The notes under the pieces: generated by a model
What the model saw: only the letters and a program-made list of their open reading frames with translations
Databases searched by the model: none
What the model was told of the DNA's origin: nothing
Assembly: GCF_032340315.1 (NCBI RefSeq)
Contig: NZ_CP135436.1
Coordinates: 1,881,501-1,945,500 of the forward strand
Reading direction: 5' to 3'
Length of the DNA stretch: 64,000 nt
Source of the DNA: Streptococcus sp. DTU_2020_1001019_1_SI_AUS_MUR_006
GTDB lineage: Bacteria > Bacillota > Bacilli > Lactobacillales > Streptococcaceae
In this document: in pieces, positions 11,536 through 21,186 of the stretch
Numbering within the stretch: the stretch's first letter is position 1
Layout: the number at the start of each line of letters is the position of its first letter
Program-made: the position numbers and the translations under genes

Positions 11536-12210
11536 CTAGTCTTTCCAAAGATCCATAGCATTTTGAAAATCTGCAGAAACTTGAACATTTTGAGGATTAG
11601 TCGCTTCTCTCTCCTGACGCTTAGCCTCTACCTGGACTACACTCTTAATGCCTTCATGACGCCAGTTTCTTAGGATAGCTTGGATGTACTTCCAATTTGG
11701 TTTTCCATTCAAAACGGCCTCACGTAGGGCCTCTTTGATCAGGTTCGCACTGGTTCCGTCTTCTTTCAAACTCTTTTCCAAATCTTCGATCTCAAAAGGA
11801 CTTAGGAGACGACCTAGCTCTTTTTGGAAGGTTTCCACCAAGTCTTTCAAATCATTTTTAGCGGGTAGCGCTTGGCTAGGCTCTTGCTGTTCAAAAAGTT
11901 GGTCTAAGCGCTCTAAAGCTAAAGTCGCATCAAAAATCACTTCTATCTCACCATTGAGTTCAATGGTTCGGTATTGAAGTAAGCCTTTTTCTGTCAAGCG
12001 CGAAATAGCTTGATTGACTTCAAAGACTTGCTTGCCAATTTTCTCAGCAATCTGGCTTGGGGACAACTCCCCTAAAGCTGTTGTATTTTGTAGGTAAAAG
12101 AATTGCCAAACTAAGAAATCATCGCTTGATGAAAACAGTTGATTGTAGTTTAAGAGCAGAGCACTTGGTAATACCAAGTTCCCTGATTTGAAAGCATCTA
12201 AATATGTCAT
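11536..12210 (-). CDS. dnaD: DnaD-family replication initiation protein
   Basis: Helps load the replicative helicase at oriC and during restart. The 224-residue protein has an N-terminal winged-helix half (residues about 10-110) and a C-terminal DnaB_2-type domain ending in the Y-x3-I-x3-W motif (YIQAILRNW) that contacts DNA. The ATG at 12210 has AGAGGA at the right distance; a longer frame reading back into metA lacks this. It starts 8 bp after the metA stop. In Bacillus dnaD follows asnS; here asnS lies 36 kb away, so the old cluster has been split. Confidence 0.9.
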   Translation of the reverse strand: MTYLDAFKSGNLVLPSALLLNYNQLFSSSDDFLVWQFFYLQNTTALGELSPSQIAEKIGKQVFEVNQAISRLTEKGLLQYRTIELNGEIEVIFDATLALERLDQLFEQQEPSQALPAKNDLKDLVETFQKELGRLLSPFEIEDLEKSLKEDGTSANLIKEALREAVLNGKPNWKYIQAILRNWRHEGIKSVVQVEAKRQEREATNPQNVQVSADFQNAMDLWKD

Positions 12211-12218
12211 AATTCCTC

Positions 12219-13163
12219 TTATAAATATCCAAAATGAGAGACATCTTCTTCTGCACTCTTCCACTCAAAAGGGGTTTCTTGGTAAACTGCATAATTTACC
12301 CAGTTACTGAAAAAGAGAGCTGCTGAGGAACTCCAACGCATACAAGGAAGTTCATGGATGTCATCATTTTTGAAATAATTTTCTGGTATATGGGGATCTA
12401 AACCAGCATCTAGATCTCTAAAATATTCTTTCGCTAGAGTATCACGATCATACTCTAAATGCCCAAAGCTATAAACTTCTCTTAAATCTCGGCTTGCAAG
12501 GATAGAGATTCCCACCTCTTTTCCAGATGCTAAAATCTCTAGATTGGTTTTATTTACAATGTCTTCTTTGAGAATTTCTGTGTGACGAGAATGGGGAGAC
12601 ACATACAAATCATCAAAACCTCTCAGCAAAAGATGACCTTCTTTTAAAACATCCTGAGGATAAATTCCCGAAAGCTTTTGAGCCATCTGGTGTTTATCTA
12701 CGCCGTAACGATAGTAGAGGCCAGCCTGTGCTCCCCAGCAAATATGCAGGGTTGAAAAGACATGAGTCTTTGACCAATCGATAACCTGAGTAAATTCCTC
12801 CCAATAGTCCACTTCTTCAAAAGGGAGATGTTCAACTGGTGCTCCTGTGATAATCAAGCCATCAAAATACTGGTCTTGAACTTCCGAGAAGGTCTTATAA
12901 AAAGTCTCCATATGTTCAGAACGAGTTGTTTTCGACTGATGACTTTCCATATATAAGAAATCAATATCTAACTGCAAAGGAGTATTAGCTAAATGCCTCA
13001 AGAGCTGGGTTTCCGTTACAATTTTTTGAGGCATCAGATTTAAAATCAGAATTTTTAGCGGGCGGATATCCTGATGAGCCGCTCGTTGGTCATCCATGAC
13101 GAAAATATTTTCCGTTCGTAAAATCTCAACTGCTGGTAATTTTTTATCTATTCGAATCGGCAT
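12219..13163 (-). CDS. metA: Homoserine O-acetyltransferase (MetA type)
   Basis: Activates homoserine for methionine synthesis. It is the class I glutamine-amidotransferase-like MetA fold of 314 residues, with the catalytic cysteine at position 142 (HICWGAQ), a histidine in SPHSRHTE and a glutamate in FGHLEYD. Residue 111 (GAPVE) is Glu. In studied MetA enzymes Glu at 111 goes with acetyl-CoA and Gly with succinyl-CoA, so I infer acetyl transfer despite the usual succinyl annotation. A -35/-10 pair with an overlapping MET-box-like palindrome lies 88-121 bp upstream. dnaD follows 8 bp downstream. Confidence 0.94.
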   Translation of the reverse strand: MPIRIDKKLPAVEILRTENIFVMDDQRAAHQDIRPLKILILNLMPQKIVTETQLLRHLANTPLQLDIDFLYMESHQSKTTRSEHMETFYKTFSEVQDQYFDGLIITGAPVEHLPFEEVDYWEEFTQVIDWSKTHVFSTLHICWGAQAGLYYRYGVDKHQMAQKLSGIYPQDVLKEGHLLLRGFDDLYVSPHSRHTEILKEDIVNKTNLEILASGKEVGISILASRDLREVYSFGHLEYDRDTLAKEYFRDLDAGLDPHIPENYFKNDDIHELPCMRWSSSAALFFSNWVNYAVYQETPFEWKSAEEDVSHFGYL

Positions 13164-13250
13164 GGAAATCTCCTTACTGTATCAAGTTTAGGCTCAAGTG
13201 AACATACAGTCATCAAATGAAAAAATCAGCTGACGAAAGTCCTTCCCTTT

Positions 13251-13284
13251 ATTATACTGTAAGAAGATATAGTTTTCAATTATA
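13251..13284 (-). promoter_or_regulatory. metA promoter with MET-box-like site
   Basis: TTGAAA (13274-13279) and TATAAT (13251-13256) are separated by 17 bp on the minus strand. TATAGTTTTCAATTATA at 13268-13284 resembles the MtaR/MetR box TATAGTTTnAAACTATA with two mismatches in the second half, and another TATAGTTT half-site starts at 13281. Confidence 0.65.
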
Positions 13285-13330
13285 GTTTTTCTCTAACTAG
13301 ATATAGCCTTTTTTTATATCAGATGAAGAG

Positions 13331-13354
13331 AAAACAGCCCTAGGGACTGTTTTT
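13331..13354. terminator. Hairpin terminator after apt
   Basis: AAAACAG-CCC-TA-GGG-A-CTGTTTT with T-rich flanks on both strands, directly after the apt stop. Confidence 0.7.
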
Positions 13355-13356
13355 CA

Positions 13357-13869
13357 TTAATAATGCATAAGCACCTTGTAGTCGTAATCTCCGATAGCTT
13401 CACGACCTTTAAGCTCATCAAGTTCGATCAAGAAGGCACAACCTGCTACGACTCCACCCAATTTTTCAATCATTTCGATTGTAGCCTTAACAGTACCACC
13501 TGTTGCCAAGAGGTCATCTACGATCAGAACACGTTGTCCTGGTTTGATAGCATCTGCGTGCATAGTCAAAGTATCAACACCATATTCTTTTTCATAGTCA
13601 GCTGAAACAACTTCACGTGGTAGTTTTCCAGGTTTACGAACAGGCGCAAAACCGATTCCCAATTCAAAAGCGACTGGACATCCAACGATAAATCCACGCG
13701 CTTCTGGTCCAACAATCATATCGATTTTTTTGTCAGTAGCGTATTGGACGATTTCACGAACAGCATAGCTGTAGGCATTACCATCAGCCATCAAGGGACT
13801 GATATCACGGAAGACAATTCCTTCCTTAGGGTAGTTTTCAATGGTTGCAATGTAATCTTTTAAGTTCAT
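13357..13869 (-). CDS. apt: Adenine phosphoribosyltransferase
   Basis: Salvages adenine to AMP with PRPP. The PRPP-binding motif [13 protein letters not shown] lies near residue 120-132, preceded by GPEARGF near 55 and [11 protein letters not shown], all Apt signatures; at 170 residues the length is normal. It appears to be a single-gene unit with a hairpin terminator downstream. Upstream is a gene-poor stretch with decayed coding sequence. Confidence 0.97.
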   Translation of the reverse strand: MNLKDYIATIENYPKEGIVFRDISPLMADGNAYSYAVREIVQYATDKKIDMIVGPEARGFIVGCPVAFELGIGFAPVRKPGKLPREVVSADYEKEYGVDTLTMHADAIKPGQRVLIVDDLLATGGTVKATIEMIEKLGGVVAGCAFLIELDELKGREAIGDYDYKVLMHY

Positions 13870-13984
13870 AGCATTTCTTTCTTTTAAAATTTTTACTCTC
13901 TATTATAACACATTTCTTAGAAAAGAGAAATAGAAAGAAGCCTTGACACTTGGTACAAGACTTCTCATTTTTTCCTTCAATTGT

Positions 13985-14290
13985 TGCTATTATTGACTGA
14001 ATGAAGTTCTTACTTCTTTTTACTTTTAGATTTTTGATTGAGTTGACGATTTTATTCGATACGCCACTCTCGCTCAAAGTAGGACATGGCTTCAAAGACT
14101 CTTCGCGGTAAACCGACATCCAGCAAGTAGATTGGGATTTTCAAAACATTTGATTACTTTGTAGTCGAAAATCCCTCGAACTTCTTCCACCCTTGATTCT
14201 CATAAGAGAAAACGTTTCTACCTGCCCCCAGGAATAAAACTGCCAATCTTTTTTAGGATGTGGCTTATAGAAAAAAACTTGGGACGTACA
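13985..14290 (-). pseudogene. Probable decayed gene remnant in the apt upstream region
   Basis: The stretch 13870-14292 has no intact gene. On the minus strand protein-like text appears in shifting frames: one frame gives YKPHPKKDWQFYSWGQVETF (about 14204-14264), another IPIYLLDVGLPRRVFEAMSY followed by FEREWRIE (about 14053-14136), with stops between. This looks like a gene broken by several frameshifts. I do not recognise the family. A chance pattern cannot be excluded. Confidence 0.35.
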
Positions 14291-14292
14291 TT

Positions 14293-14523
14293 TCAAATAC
14301 TCTTTATCTGAAAAAGAAGTCGCAAACGTTCATACAAAATCCATCCAACAATGATGATTAAGAATAAGACAAAGAGTCTTAATGCCACCAATCCCACAGG
14401 TGCCACCTTGGGATAGGTCAGCATAAACGATAGAATCCAAAGCAGAAAAGCTAACTCAACTAAGCAGAGAAGAATAGTCCAGATGATTTTCTTACTGCTC
14501 CATTTGATGATTTTCTCTTCCAT
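14293..14523 (-). CDS. Small membrane protein, two predicted membrane segments
   Basis: A 76-residue protein with a short charged N-terminus ([12 protein letters not shown]) and two hydrophobic segments (about residues 13-36 and 43-65), ending in a basic tail. It has no recognisable domain. Its ATG overlaps the stop of the ABC-F gene as TAATG, so it is probably translated by coupling. A small gene in this position beside the ABC-F gene is also known in pneumococcus. Function unknown. Confidence 0.75.
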   Translation of the reverse strand: MEEKIIKWSSKKIIWTILLCLVELAFLLWILSFMLTYPKVAPVGLVALRLFVLFLIIIVGWILYERLRLLFQIKSI

Positions 14524-16391
14524 TACGCCAACTCACTTAAATATTCATAGCGTTCATATTTTTCAAGCAAGGCTTCATTCTTTTCATCTAGCTCTTTTTG
14601 AAGGATAGCTAGTTTGCCAAAGTCAGAGCCATTGGCCTGCATTTCTTCTTCAATCCCAGCAATGCGGTTCTCCAAGTTTTCGATATCACTTTCAATACTT
14701 GCCCACTCTTGCTTTTCTTGGTAGGTCATGCGTTTCTTTTCTTCACGGACTTTGACAACTTTTTCTTTCTCAGCCTTTTGAACTTGACTTGTTACTTCTG
14801 CTTCGAAGGCCTTTTCATCCAGATAATCGGTATAGTGGCCAAAGAAGGGACGGATGGTGCCATTCTCAAAGGCAAGAATCTTAGTCGCTACCTTATCAAG
14901 GAAATAACGGTCGTGACTAACAGTCAAGACTGGACCTGCAAAACCTTGTAAGAAATTTTCTAGAACAGTTAAGGTCGCAATGTCTAGGTCATTAGTTGGC
15001 TCATCCAAGAGGAGAACATTTGGTTTTTCGAGGAGTAGTTTAAGGAGGTAAAGTCGTTTTTTCTCACCACCAGACAACTTCTCAATCAAAGTACCGTGTG
15101 TTGAACGCGGGAAGAGAAATTGTTCTAGTAACTCAGCGATTGAAGTTGTAGAACCACTACTGGTCTTAACCTCTTCTGCCACTTCCTGCAGATAATTGAT
15201 AACCCGCTTACTCTCATCCAAGCCTTCGATTTGTTGAGAGAAATAAGCGATGCGAACAGTTTCACCGATAATAACCTCTCCTTCAGTCGGTTTCAAACTT
15301 CCTGCAATTAGGTTAAGAAGGGTTGACTTCCCAACACCATTGTCACCAACGATTCCGATACGGTCTTTGGCTTGAACCAAAAGGTTAAAATGTTGCAAAA
15401 TCGGTTTGTCATCATAGGCAAAGGAAACATCCTTAAACTCGATGACCTTTTTACCGATACGGCTGGTTTCAAAATTCATGCTCAAGTCTGTCTCAACACT
15501 AGTATCAGAAACCTCCTTTTTCAAGTCATGGAAACGATTGATCCGAGCTTGTTGCTTGGTTGCACGAGCCTGTGGTTGTCGTCTCATCCAAGCTAATTCT
15601 TGTTTGTAAAGTTGTTCCTTTTTGTGAAGAAGAGCAGCATCACGCTCATCCTGTTCCGCCTTGAGGCGAACATAATCTTGGTAATTTCCTTGATATTCTG
15701 TCAAACCAGCTCGGTCCAACTCGAAAATTCTCGTCGAAAGCGCATCTAGGAAATAACGATCATGGGTGATAAAGAGAACCGTTTTCTTGGAATTTTTCAA
15801 AAAGAGGGTCAGCCATTCAATGGTGGCAATATCCAAGTGGTTGGTTGGTTCATCCAAAAGCAAAAGATCGTGATTTCCTAGCAGCACTTGGGCCAACTGA
15901 ACACGTCTTCGCAATCCACCCGAAAGAGCTCCAACTGGAGTTGATAAATCCTGAATTCCCAACTTGCTAAGAACGGTCTTGACCTGACTCTCAATTTCCC
16001 AAGCTTGGAGAGAATCCATCTCCGCCATGACACGTTCCAAACGCGCCTGCTTATCCTCACTGTAGTTGAGCATAAGAAGTTCATACTCACGAATGAGCTG
16101 GATTTCCTTGAGATCACTAGATAGGACCGTATCCAAGACAGTCTTGTTGTCATCAAAAACTGGATCCTGAGTCAGGTAGCCAATCTTGTAGTCGTTTTTA
16201 GCTGAAAAAGGACTGACATCACCATCGAAACCTGAAACCCCTGAAAGAACATCTAAGAGAGTCGTTTTCCCAGTTCCATTGACACCAATGAGACCAATGC
16301 GATCCAAGTCATGGATGATAAAGGAAATATCCTTAAAGACAGTCTTGTCTCCAACGGATTTACTTAGTTTTTCAACAATAAAATCACTCAT
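14523..16391 (-). CDS. ABC-F family ATPase (Uup-like)
   Basis: A soluble protein of two ATP-binding domains with no membrane segments, as in ribosome-associated ABC-F factors. First domain: Walker [10 protein letters not shown] near residue 38, signature LSGGLRRRV, Walker [13 protein letters not shown]. Second: [30 protein letters not shown]. Between them lies the charged linker with [14 protein letters not shown]; the last 90 residues form a coiled coil ([13 protein letters not shown] onward) typical of Uup. At 622 residues it fits Uup/YdiF-like members, not the shorter antibiotic-resistance ABC-Fs. It overlaps cca by 4 bp and the small membrane gene by 1 bp. Confidence 0.9.
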   Translation of the reverse strand: MSDFIVEKLSKSVGDKTVFKDISFIIHDLDRIGLIGVNGTGKTTLLDVLSGVSGFDGDVSPFSAKNDYKIGYLTQDPVFDDNKTVLDTVLSSDLKEIQLIREYELLMLNYSEDKQARLERVMAEMDSLQAWEIESQVKTVLSKLGIQDLSTPVGALSGGLRRRVQLAQVLLGNHDLLLLDEPTNHLDIATIEWLTLFLKNSKKTVLFITHDRYFLDALSTRIFELDRAGLTEYQGNYQDYVRLKAEQDERDAALLHKKEQLYKQELAWMRRQPQARATKQQARINRFHDLKKEVSDTSVETDLSMNFETSRIGKKVIEFKDVSFAYDDKPILQHFNLLVQAKDRIGIVGDNGVGKSTLLNLIAGSLKPTEGEVIIGETVRIAYFSQQIEGLDESKRVINYLQEVAEEVKTSSGSTTSIAELLEQFLFPRSTHGTLIEKLSGGEKKRLYLLKLLLEKPNVLLLDEPTNDLDIATLTVLENFLQGFAGPVLTVSHDRYFLDKVATKILAFENGTIRPFFGHYTDYLDEKAFEAEVTSQVQKAEKEKVVKVREEKKRMTYQEKQEWASIESDIENLENRIAGIEEEMQANGSDFGKLAILQKELDEKNEALLEKYERYEYLSELA

Positions 16392-17587
16392 TTTTTCTCC
16401 CTCAAGTAGGCATGAATAGCTTCCAAATTATTTTCCAAATCTCCATCTACAATAGCATACTCAATCTCTGCTAAAATTTCTCCCATTTCTGGTCCTGGTT
16501 GATAGCCATATTCTTTGATCAAAATCCCACCATTGATTTGAATTTCTTTTTTATCATGGATGGTTAAGCTGTGGTAAGTCTCTTCGATAGCCTGTGGATT
16601 GACTTCTTTTCCTTGAGCCTGACGAAGATTTTCAGCCTGCAAGAGTAAATCTAAGTCAAAACGGTAACAATCGCGCTTGCTCAATTCTCCCTTTTCACGC
16701 AAGGCCAAAATAGTCAGCAAATCCTGAACTTGCTTGGCAAACTGGCGTGAGGTCTTCCAAGCCTTCAAAAATTGCTGCGCATCCTTCACCTCTAAAGCCC
16801 ACAGTAGAGCCGCCCAAGCTTGTTCAGAAGATTCAAAAGTAAAATCAGCATCTAAGTCAAATAAAGATTGGAGGTTCTCCTGACTACCAGCCATATCCGG
16901 AAGATAATCATAAGCTTGACTCTCAATCATGGAAGATAAACCTACTCGCCAATGGGGAGCTAGTAGAAGTTTATCAAATTCAACAAAAGTACGCTCCACA
17001 GAGATTTTTTCTAGGAGTGGCGTCAAATCTTTCATAGCCTCAAAGGTTTCTTGCTCGAGTTCAAAACCAAGACTAGCTTGAAAACGAAATCCACGCATAA
17101 TGCGTAGGGCATCTTCGTTGAAACGCTCACTAGCTACACCAACTGCTCGTAAAATTTGATTTTCTAGATCTCTCAAACCATCGAACAAATCAATGATTTT
17201 TCCCATCTCATCCAAGGCAAAGGCATTGACAGTGAAATCACGTCGTTTGAGGTCTTCTTCTAATGAGCGGACAAAGGAAACTGCACTAGGTCTACGATAG
17301 TCAACATAGACATCCTCCGTCCGAAAGGTGGTTACTTCGTACTCCTCATCCCCTTCTAAAACCAAGACGGTTCCATGTTCAATTCCGATATCAGCTGTGC
17401 GTGGAAAAATCTGTTTTGTTTCTTCTGGATAAGAAGAAGTCGCGATATCCACATCATGGATGGGACGATTGAGTAGAGCATCCCTAACAGAGCCTCCAAC
17501 AAAATAGGCTTCATAGCCTGCTTCTTTAATTTTTTCTAATACTGGTAAAGCCTTCTGAAATTCAGAAGGCATTTGTGTTAATCTCAT
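16388..17587 (-). CDS. cca: CCA tRNA nucleotidyltransferase
   Basis: Adds and repairs the 3' CCA end of tRNAs. The head domain shows [20 protein letters not shown] near residues 29-48 with the catalytic DVD, followed by [17 protein letters not shown] [11 protein letters not shown] and RIMRGFRF. At 399 residues without an HD domain it is the Gram-positive class II type. It overlaps dapB upstream and the ABC-F gene downstream by 4 bp each (ATGA). Confidence 0.95.
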   Translation of the reverse strand: MRLTQMPSEFQKALPVLEKIKEAGYEAYFVGGSVRDALLNRPIHDVDIATSSYPEETKQIFPRTADIGIEHGTVLVLEGDEEYEVTTFRTEDVYVDYRRPSAVSFVRSLEEDLKRRDFTVNAFALDEMGKIIDLFDGLRDLENQILRAVGVASERFNEDALRIMRGFRFQASLGFELEQETFEAMKDLTPLLEKISVERTFVEFDKLLLAPHWRVGLSSMIESQAYDYLPDMAGSQENLQSLFDLDADFTFESSEQAWAALLWALEVKDAQQFLKAWKTSRQFAKQVQDLLTILALREKGELSKRDCYRFDLDLLLQAENLRQAQGKEVNPQAIEETYHSLTIHDKKEIQINGGILIKEYGYQPGPEMGEILAEIEYAIVDGDLENNLEAIHAYLREKK

Positions 17588-18351
17588 AATAAGTGTTCTA
17601 ATCCATAGACAAGCTCATGACGCTTGACAACTTCTTTGATTCCCAAATTCACTCCTGTCATGAAGGAGCTACGATCATAGGAGTCATGACGCAGGGTCAA
17701 TCCTTCTCCCTGATTTCCAAAAATAACTTCCTGATGGGCCACAAGACCTGGCAAGCGAACTGAGTGAATTCTCATACCATCAAAGTCCGCACCACGCGCA
17801 CCGGGTATGAGTTCTTCCTCATCACTGGCACCTTGTTGAATTGATTCTCGTACCTCTGCCATCAACTCAGCTGTTTTGATAGCTGTTCCACTCGGAGCAT
17901 CTTTCTTCTTGTCATGATGGAGCTCGATAACCTCCACATTTGGGAAGTATTTAGCAGCCTGCTTCGCAAATTGCATGAGTAAGACAGCACCCAGAGCAAA
18001 GTTTGGAGCAATCAAGCCACCCAAATCTTGGGAACGGGAAAAATCTTTTAGCTCTGTAATTTCTTGACTAGTAAAGCCTGTTGTACCAACCACTGGAGCA
18101 AAGCCGTGTTCAAGAGCAAAACGTGTATTTTCATAGGCAACTGCCGGTGTCGTAAAGTCCACCCAAACATGGGCATCAAAGCCTGCTAAGTCATTTTTAT
18201 CATTGAATACTGGAATTCCTTGCCATTGGGTCTCAGACTCAAAAGGATCCAAAACAGCTACTAGTTCTAACTCAGGATCTGACAAAACCATCTGACAAGC
18301 AGCTTGGCCCATCTTTCCCTTAAAACCAGCAATAATTACTCGAATATTCAT
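17584..18351 (-). CDS. dapB: 4-hydroxy-tetrahydrodipicolinate reductase
   Basis: Reduces hydroxy-tetrahydrodipicolinate on the way to lysine and the diaminopimelate/lysine of peptidoglycan. The N-terminal dinucleotide loop GFKGKMGQ (residues 9-16) and the catalytic [15 protein letters not shown] near residue 150 are as in DapB; 255 residues is normal. A 163 bp gap with a foldable repeat separates it from degV upstream, so regulation by that leader is possible. No lysine riboswitch was recognised. Confidence 0.95.
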   Translation of the reverse strand: MNIRVIIAGFKGKMGQAACQMVLSDPELELVAVLDPFESETQWQGIPVFNDKNDLAGFDAHVWVDFTTPAVAYENTRFALEHGFAPVVGTTGFTSQEITELKDFSRSQDLGGLIAPNFALGAVLLMQFAKQAAKYFPNVEVIELHHDKKKDAPSGTAIKTAELMAEVRESIQQGASDEEELIPGARGADFDGMRIHSVRLPGLVAHQEVIFGNQGEGLTLRHDSYDRSSFMTGVNLGIKEVVKRHELVYGLEHLL

Positions 18352-18364
18352 CTCTACTCCTGTC

Positions 18365-18488
18365 TAAGATACAAAGCCTGTAAGAACACAAAGTGAAATT
18401 AGGAGTTCTGGTCAAGGAGTGTATACTTCTTGGAAGAACTATCTTTTTCACACAGGGTTTCAGGCGTGTTGAATTTTAAGATACAAAG
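18365..18488. repeat. Unassigned foldable element flanked by 12 bp direct repeats
   Basis: TAAGATACAAAG occurs at 18365-18376 and again at 18477-18488. Between them nested inverted pairs (GCCTG/CAGGC, GTGAAA/TTTCAC, AGTTCT/AGAACT, CAAG/CTTG) let 18376-18467 fold into one long imperfect hairpin. It lies between degV and dapB. It could be a MITE-like repeat or an RNA leader; I recognise neither BOX, RUP nor SPRITE in it. Confidence 0.5.
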
Positions 18489-18514
18489 GACCTTAGTTGC
18501 CCCTAAAAAATAGT

Positions 18515-19363
18515 CTAGATTATGGGTGTATAGCCCAAAGCAATACTTCCTTCTCCCAGGTGAGTCCCAATAACACTACCGAAGGTTGCAATTGAAACAT
18601 CTGTAGCCACTCCACCATCGATCAAAAGTTGACGTAAATCTGCTGCTTTTTGAGGAGCATTCCCGTGAATGACAGTAATCTGGTAATTCCCAATAGCTGT
18701 TGCTTCTTTAACAATTTCAACCAAGCGTTTGGTAGCCTTTTTCTCTGTACGAACCTTTTCATATACTTCTATCACACCTTGGTCATTGAAGTATAGGATT
18801 GGCTTGATACTAAGGAGATTCCCCAAAATTGCCGCACCATTTGAAAGACGTCCCCCCTTAACTAGATGGTCAAGATCATCCACCATAATAAAGGCTGAGG
18901 TATTTTCAATCTGTTCAGTTACTTTATCTAAGATAGACTCGAAACCATCTCCCTGTTCTGCCCATTTAAAGACACTCTCAGCCATATAGCCTAAAGGAGC
19001 ACTTGTAATTCGAGTATCTGGAAAAGCAATGGTCAAACCTTCAAACTCATCCTTCATGTATTGGATATTTTGGTAAAACCCTGAAATTCCAGAAGATAGG
19101 AAAAGGCCCAAGGCATGTGTATAGCCTTTGTCTTTTAATGATGATAAAATTTCATCTAACTTAGCAATACTTGGTTGGCTCGTTTTTGGCAATTCGCTTG
19201 CTGAAGCCATTTTTTCATAAAATTCTTGAGCGGTTAGATTTACACCTTCAACATACTCCTGTCCATCGATATTCACAGGAATGTCTAACACAAATAAATC
19301 TTCTTTCCGCAAGGTTTCCGCTTGTAGAAAAGCAGACGAGTCTGTTATGACCGCTAATTTCAT
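18515..19363 (-). CDS. DegV family fatty-acid-binding protein
   Basis: A 282-residue cytoplasmic DegV-fold protein. Members bind a fatty acid, and some (FakB) present it to the FakA kinase for acyl-phosphate formation. Conserved points are VITDSSAFL at the N-terminus, KTSQPS near residue 60 and [13 protein letters not shown] near 90; the C-terminal half has [11 protein letters not shown]. Whether it works with FakA is inferred from the family only. It follows the DUF1149 gene with a 3 bp gap and precedes the repeat element and dapB. Confidence 0.88.
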   Translation of the reverse strand: MKLAVITDSSAFLQAETLRKEDLFVLDIPVNIDGQEYVEGVNLTAQEFYEKMASASELPKTSQPSIAKLDEILSSLKDKGYTHALGLFLSSGISGFYQNIQYMKDEFEGLTIAFPDTRITSAPLGYMAESVFKWAEQGDGFESILDKVTEQIENTSAFIMVDDLDHLVKGGRLSNGAAILGNLLSIKPILYFNDQGVIEVYEKVRTEKKATKRLVEIVKEATAIGNYQITVIHGNAPQKAADLRQLLIDGGVATDVSIATFGSVIGTHLGEGSIALGYTPII

Positions 19364-19366
19364 TTC

Positions 19367-19741
19367 TTAAAACTCCAAATTAATTCCCGGTAAATCAAGG
19401 GCAATTTCTGTTACTTCATAAGTCAAACGATTAAGCATATCCAAACATGGGCGAGCTAGTGTCTCAACTTCTTCTTGGTTGAAATCACTTGGTTGGTCGA
19501 CAATACGACCTTCAACATGATTGACTTGAGAAATCGTTCCACTAATGACAAATCTATCAAAGACAATCATAAAGCTCAAAACAACTACCAAAGAAGTAAC
19601 TTGATTATCTTGATCATGCTGAAGCAACTGGAAGTTTACATCAACCTTAGTTTCAGGTGCTCCATTTTCATTTTCCCATTCAAAGTTACGCGCATCAAAG
19701 TGATACTGGCTGACAAATTCTTGTTCACGTTTTAAATTCAT
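19367..19741 (-). CDS. DUF1149 family protein
   Basis: A protein of about 124 residues found mainly in streptococci and relatives, of unknown function (DUF1149). It is predicted soluble, acidic and rich in beta strands, with the central VVLSFMIVFDRFVISGTISQ. Its SecB-like look is only an impression. I chose the ATG at 19741 because GGAG lies six bases upstream; the ATG four codons earlier has no ribosome site. An extended -10 promoter lies about 35 bp upstream, so it probably opens the degV unit separately from glmM. Confidence 0.8.
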   Translation of the reverse strand: MNLKREQEFVSQYHFDARNFEWENENGAPETKVDVNFQLLQHDQDNQVTSLVVVLSFMIVFDRFVISGTISQVNHVEGRIVDQPSDFNQEEVETLARPCLDMLNRLTYEVTEIALDLPGINLEF

Positions 19742-19777
19742 TTTCATCTCCATTTGTACAATTACAATATAGTTGCC

Positions 19778-19788
19778 ATTGTACCATA
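19778..19788 (-). promoter_or_regulatory. Extended -10 promoter of the DUF1149-degV unit
   Basis: TATGGTACAAT on the minus strand fits TnTGnTATAAT with one mismatch in the hexamer, 37 bases upstream of the chosen ATG. No clear -35 is present in the A/T-rich sequence upstream. Confidence 0.65.
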
Positions 19789-19812
19789 TTTTTTTATTTT
19801 CTGCTAGATTTA

Positions 19813-21162
19813 CTAAATACCAATCTCAGTTTTAACAACTTGGGCAATAGTATCTACATAGTAGTCAACTTCCTCAGTGGTTGGGGCTTCAGCCATGACA
19901 CGCAAGAGTGGCTCCGTTCCACTCGGACGAACGAGGATGCGGCCATTCCCTGCCATTTCTTCTTCCATCTTCTCGATAATGGCTTTGATAGCAGGAACTT
20001 CCATTGCCTTTTCTTTCATGGCATTTTCCACACGAATATTGACTAATTTTTGTGGGTAAATAGTCACTTCTGCTGCTAATTCTGATAAACTCTTACCTGT
20101 TTCTTGCATGATCTTCGTCAATTGCACAGCTGACAACTGACCATCACCAGTTGTATTGTAGTCCATCAAGATAACGTGACCTGACTGCTCTCCACCGAGA
20201 TTGTAGCCTGATTTTCTCATTTCTTCAACTACATAGCGGTCTCCAACTGCAGTGACTGCTTTATTAATACCTTCACGGTCCAAGGCCTTGTGGAAACCAA
20301 GGTTAGACATAACGGTTGTTACGATCGTATTTTGAGCCAATTGACCTTTTTCAGAAAGGTATTTCCCGATGATGTACATAATCTTGTCACCATCAACGAT
20401 TTCTCCATTTTCATCAACAGCAATCAAACGGTCGCTATCACCATCAAAAGCCAAACCGATAGCTGAACCGCTTTCTTTTACAAGTTCTTGCAAGGCTTCT
20501 GGATGAGTTGAACCAACGTTCAAGTTGATGTTAAGGCCATCTGGTGTTTCACCAATAACTGTTAATTGAGCACCTAGGTCTGCAAAAATTTGACGAGCAC
20601 TTGTTGCAGCTGCTCCGTTAGCAGTGTCCAAGGCAACCTTCATCCCTTCAAGAGGAGTTCCAGTTGAAACGAGGTAGGCTTCATATTTACGCAAACCTTC
20701 TGGGTAGTCTACAACCGTACCTAAGCCCTCTGCACTTGGACGTGGAAGAGTATCTTCACTTGCATCAAGCAAGGCTTCGATTTCTGCTTCTTTGTCATCG
20801 TCTAGTTTAAAGCCGTCACCACCAAAGAATTTAATTCCGTTATCAAGAGCTGGGTTGTGACTTGCTGAAATCATGACACCTGCACTCGCTCCCTCAGTTT
20901 TCACCAAGTAAGCTACTGCTGGTGTTGCAAGAACTCCAAGCTTATAAACGTGAATTCCGACTGAAAGGAGACCAGCAATCAACGCTGCTTCAAGCATTTG
21001 ACCTGAGATACGAGTGTCACGTCCTACAAAAACTTTTGGTGCTTCAGTCGTATGTTGACTGAGGACATAACCTCCAAAACGTCCCAATTTAAAAGCTAAT
21101 TCTGGCGTTAATTCTACGTTTGCTTCTCCACGGACTCCGTCCGTTCCAAAATATTTACCCAT
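19813..21162 (-). CDS. glmM: Phosphoglucosamine mutase
   Basis: Interconverts glucosamine 6- and 1-phosphate for UDP-GlcNAc and peptidoglycan. It has the phosphoserine loop ISASHNP (Ser101), the metal loop DGDSDR near 240 and the phosphate-binding RPSGTEP near the C-terminus; 449 residues is normal. It forms the conserved trio with cdaR and cdaA (24 bp gap to cdaR). In related bacteria GlmM binds and inhibits CdaA, linking wall synthesis to c-di-AMP; that is family knowledge, not visible here. Confidence 0.97.
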   Translation of the reverse strand: MGKYFGTDGVRGEANVELTPELAFKLGRFGGYVLSQHTTEAPKVFVGRDTRISGQMLEAALIAGLLSVGIHVYKLGVLATPAVAYLVKTEGASAGVMISASHNPALDNGIKFFGGDGFKLDDDKEAEIEALLDASEDTLPRPSAEGLGTVVDYPEGLRKYEAYLVSTGTPLEGMKVALDTANGAAATSARQIFADLGAQLTVIGETPDGLNINLNVGSTHPEALQELVKESGSAIGLAFDGDSDRLIAVDENGEIVDGDKIMYIIGKYLSEKGQLAQNTIVTTVMSNLGFHKALDREGINKAVTAVGDRYVVEEMRKSGYNLGGEQSGHVILMDYNTTGDGQLSAVQLTKIMQETGKSLSELAAEVTIYPQKLVNIRVENAMKEKAMEVPAIKAIIEKMEEEMAGNGRILVRPSGTEPLLRVMAEAPTTEEVDYYVDTIAQVVKTEIGI

Positions 21163-21186
21163 TTTTTATCCTTTTCTATTGTTTTA

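Noticed and set aside
13838..14119. A 93-codon minus-strand frame overlapping the apt start
   Set aside because: No ribosome site, low-complexity Lys/Phe-rich text, and it overlaps apt out of frame. The protein-like text lies in other frames and is reported as a remnant.
18352..18514. Lysine riboswitch or T-box before dapB
   Set aside because: No L-box core and no T-box sequence was recognised. The structure found is a simple long hairpin flanked by direct repeats.
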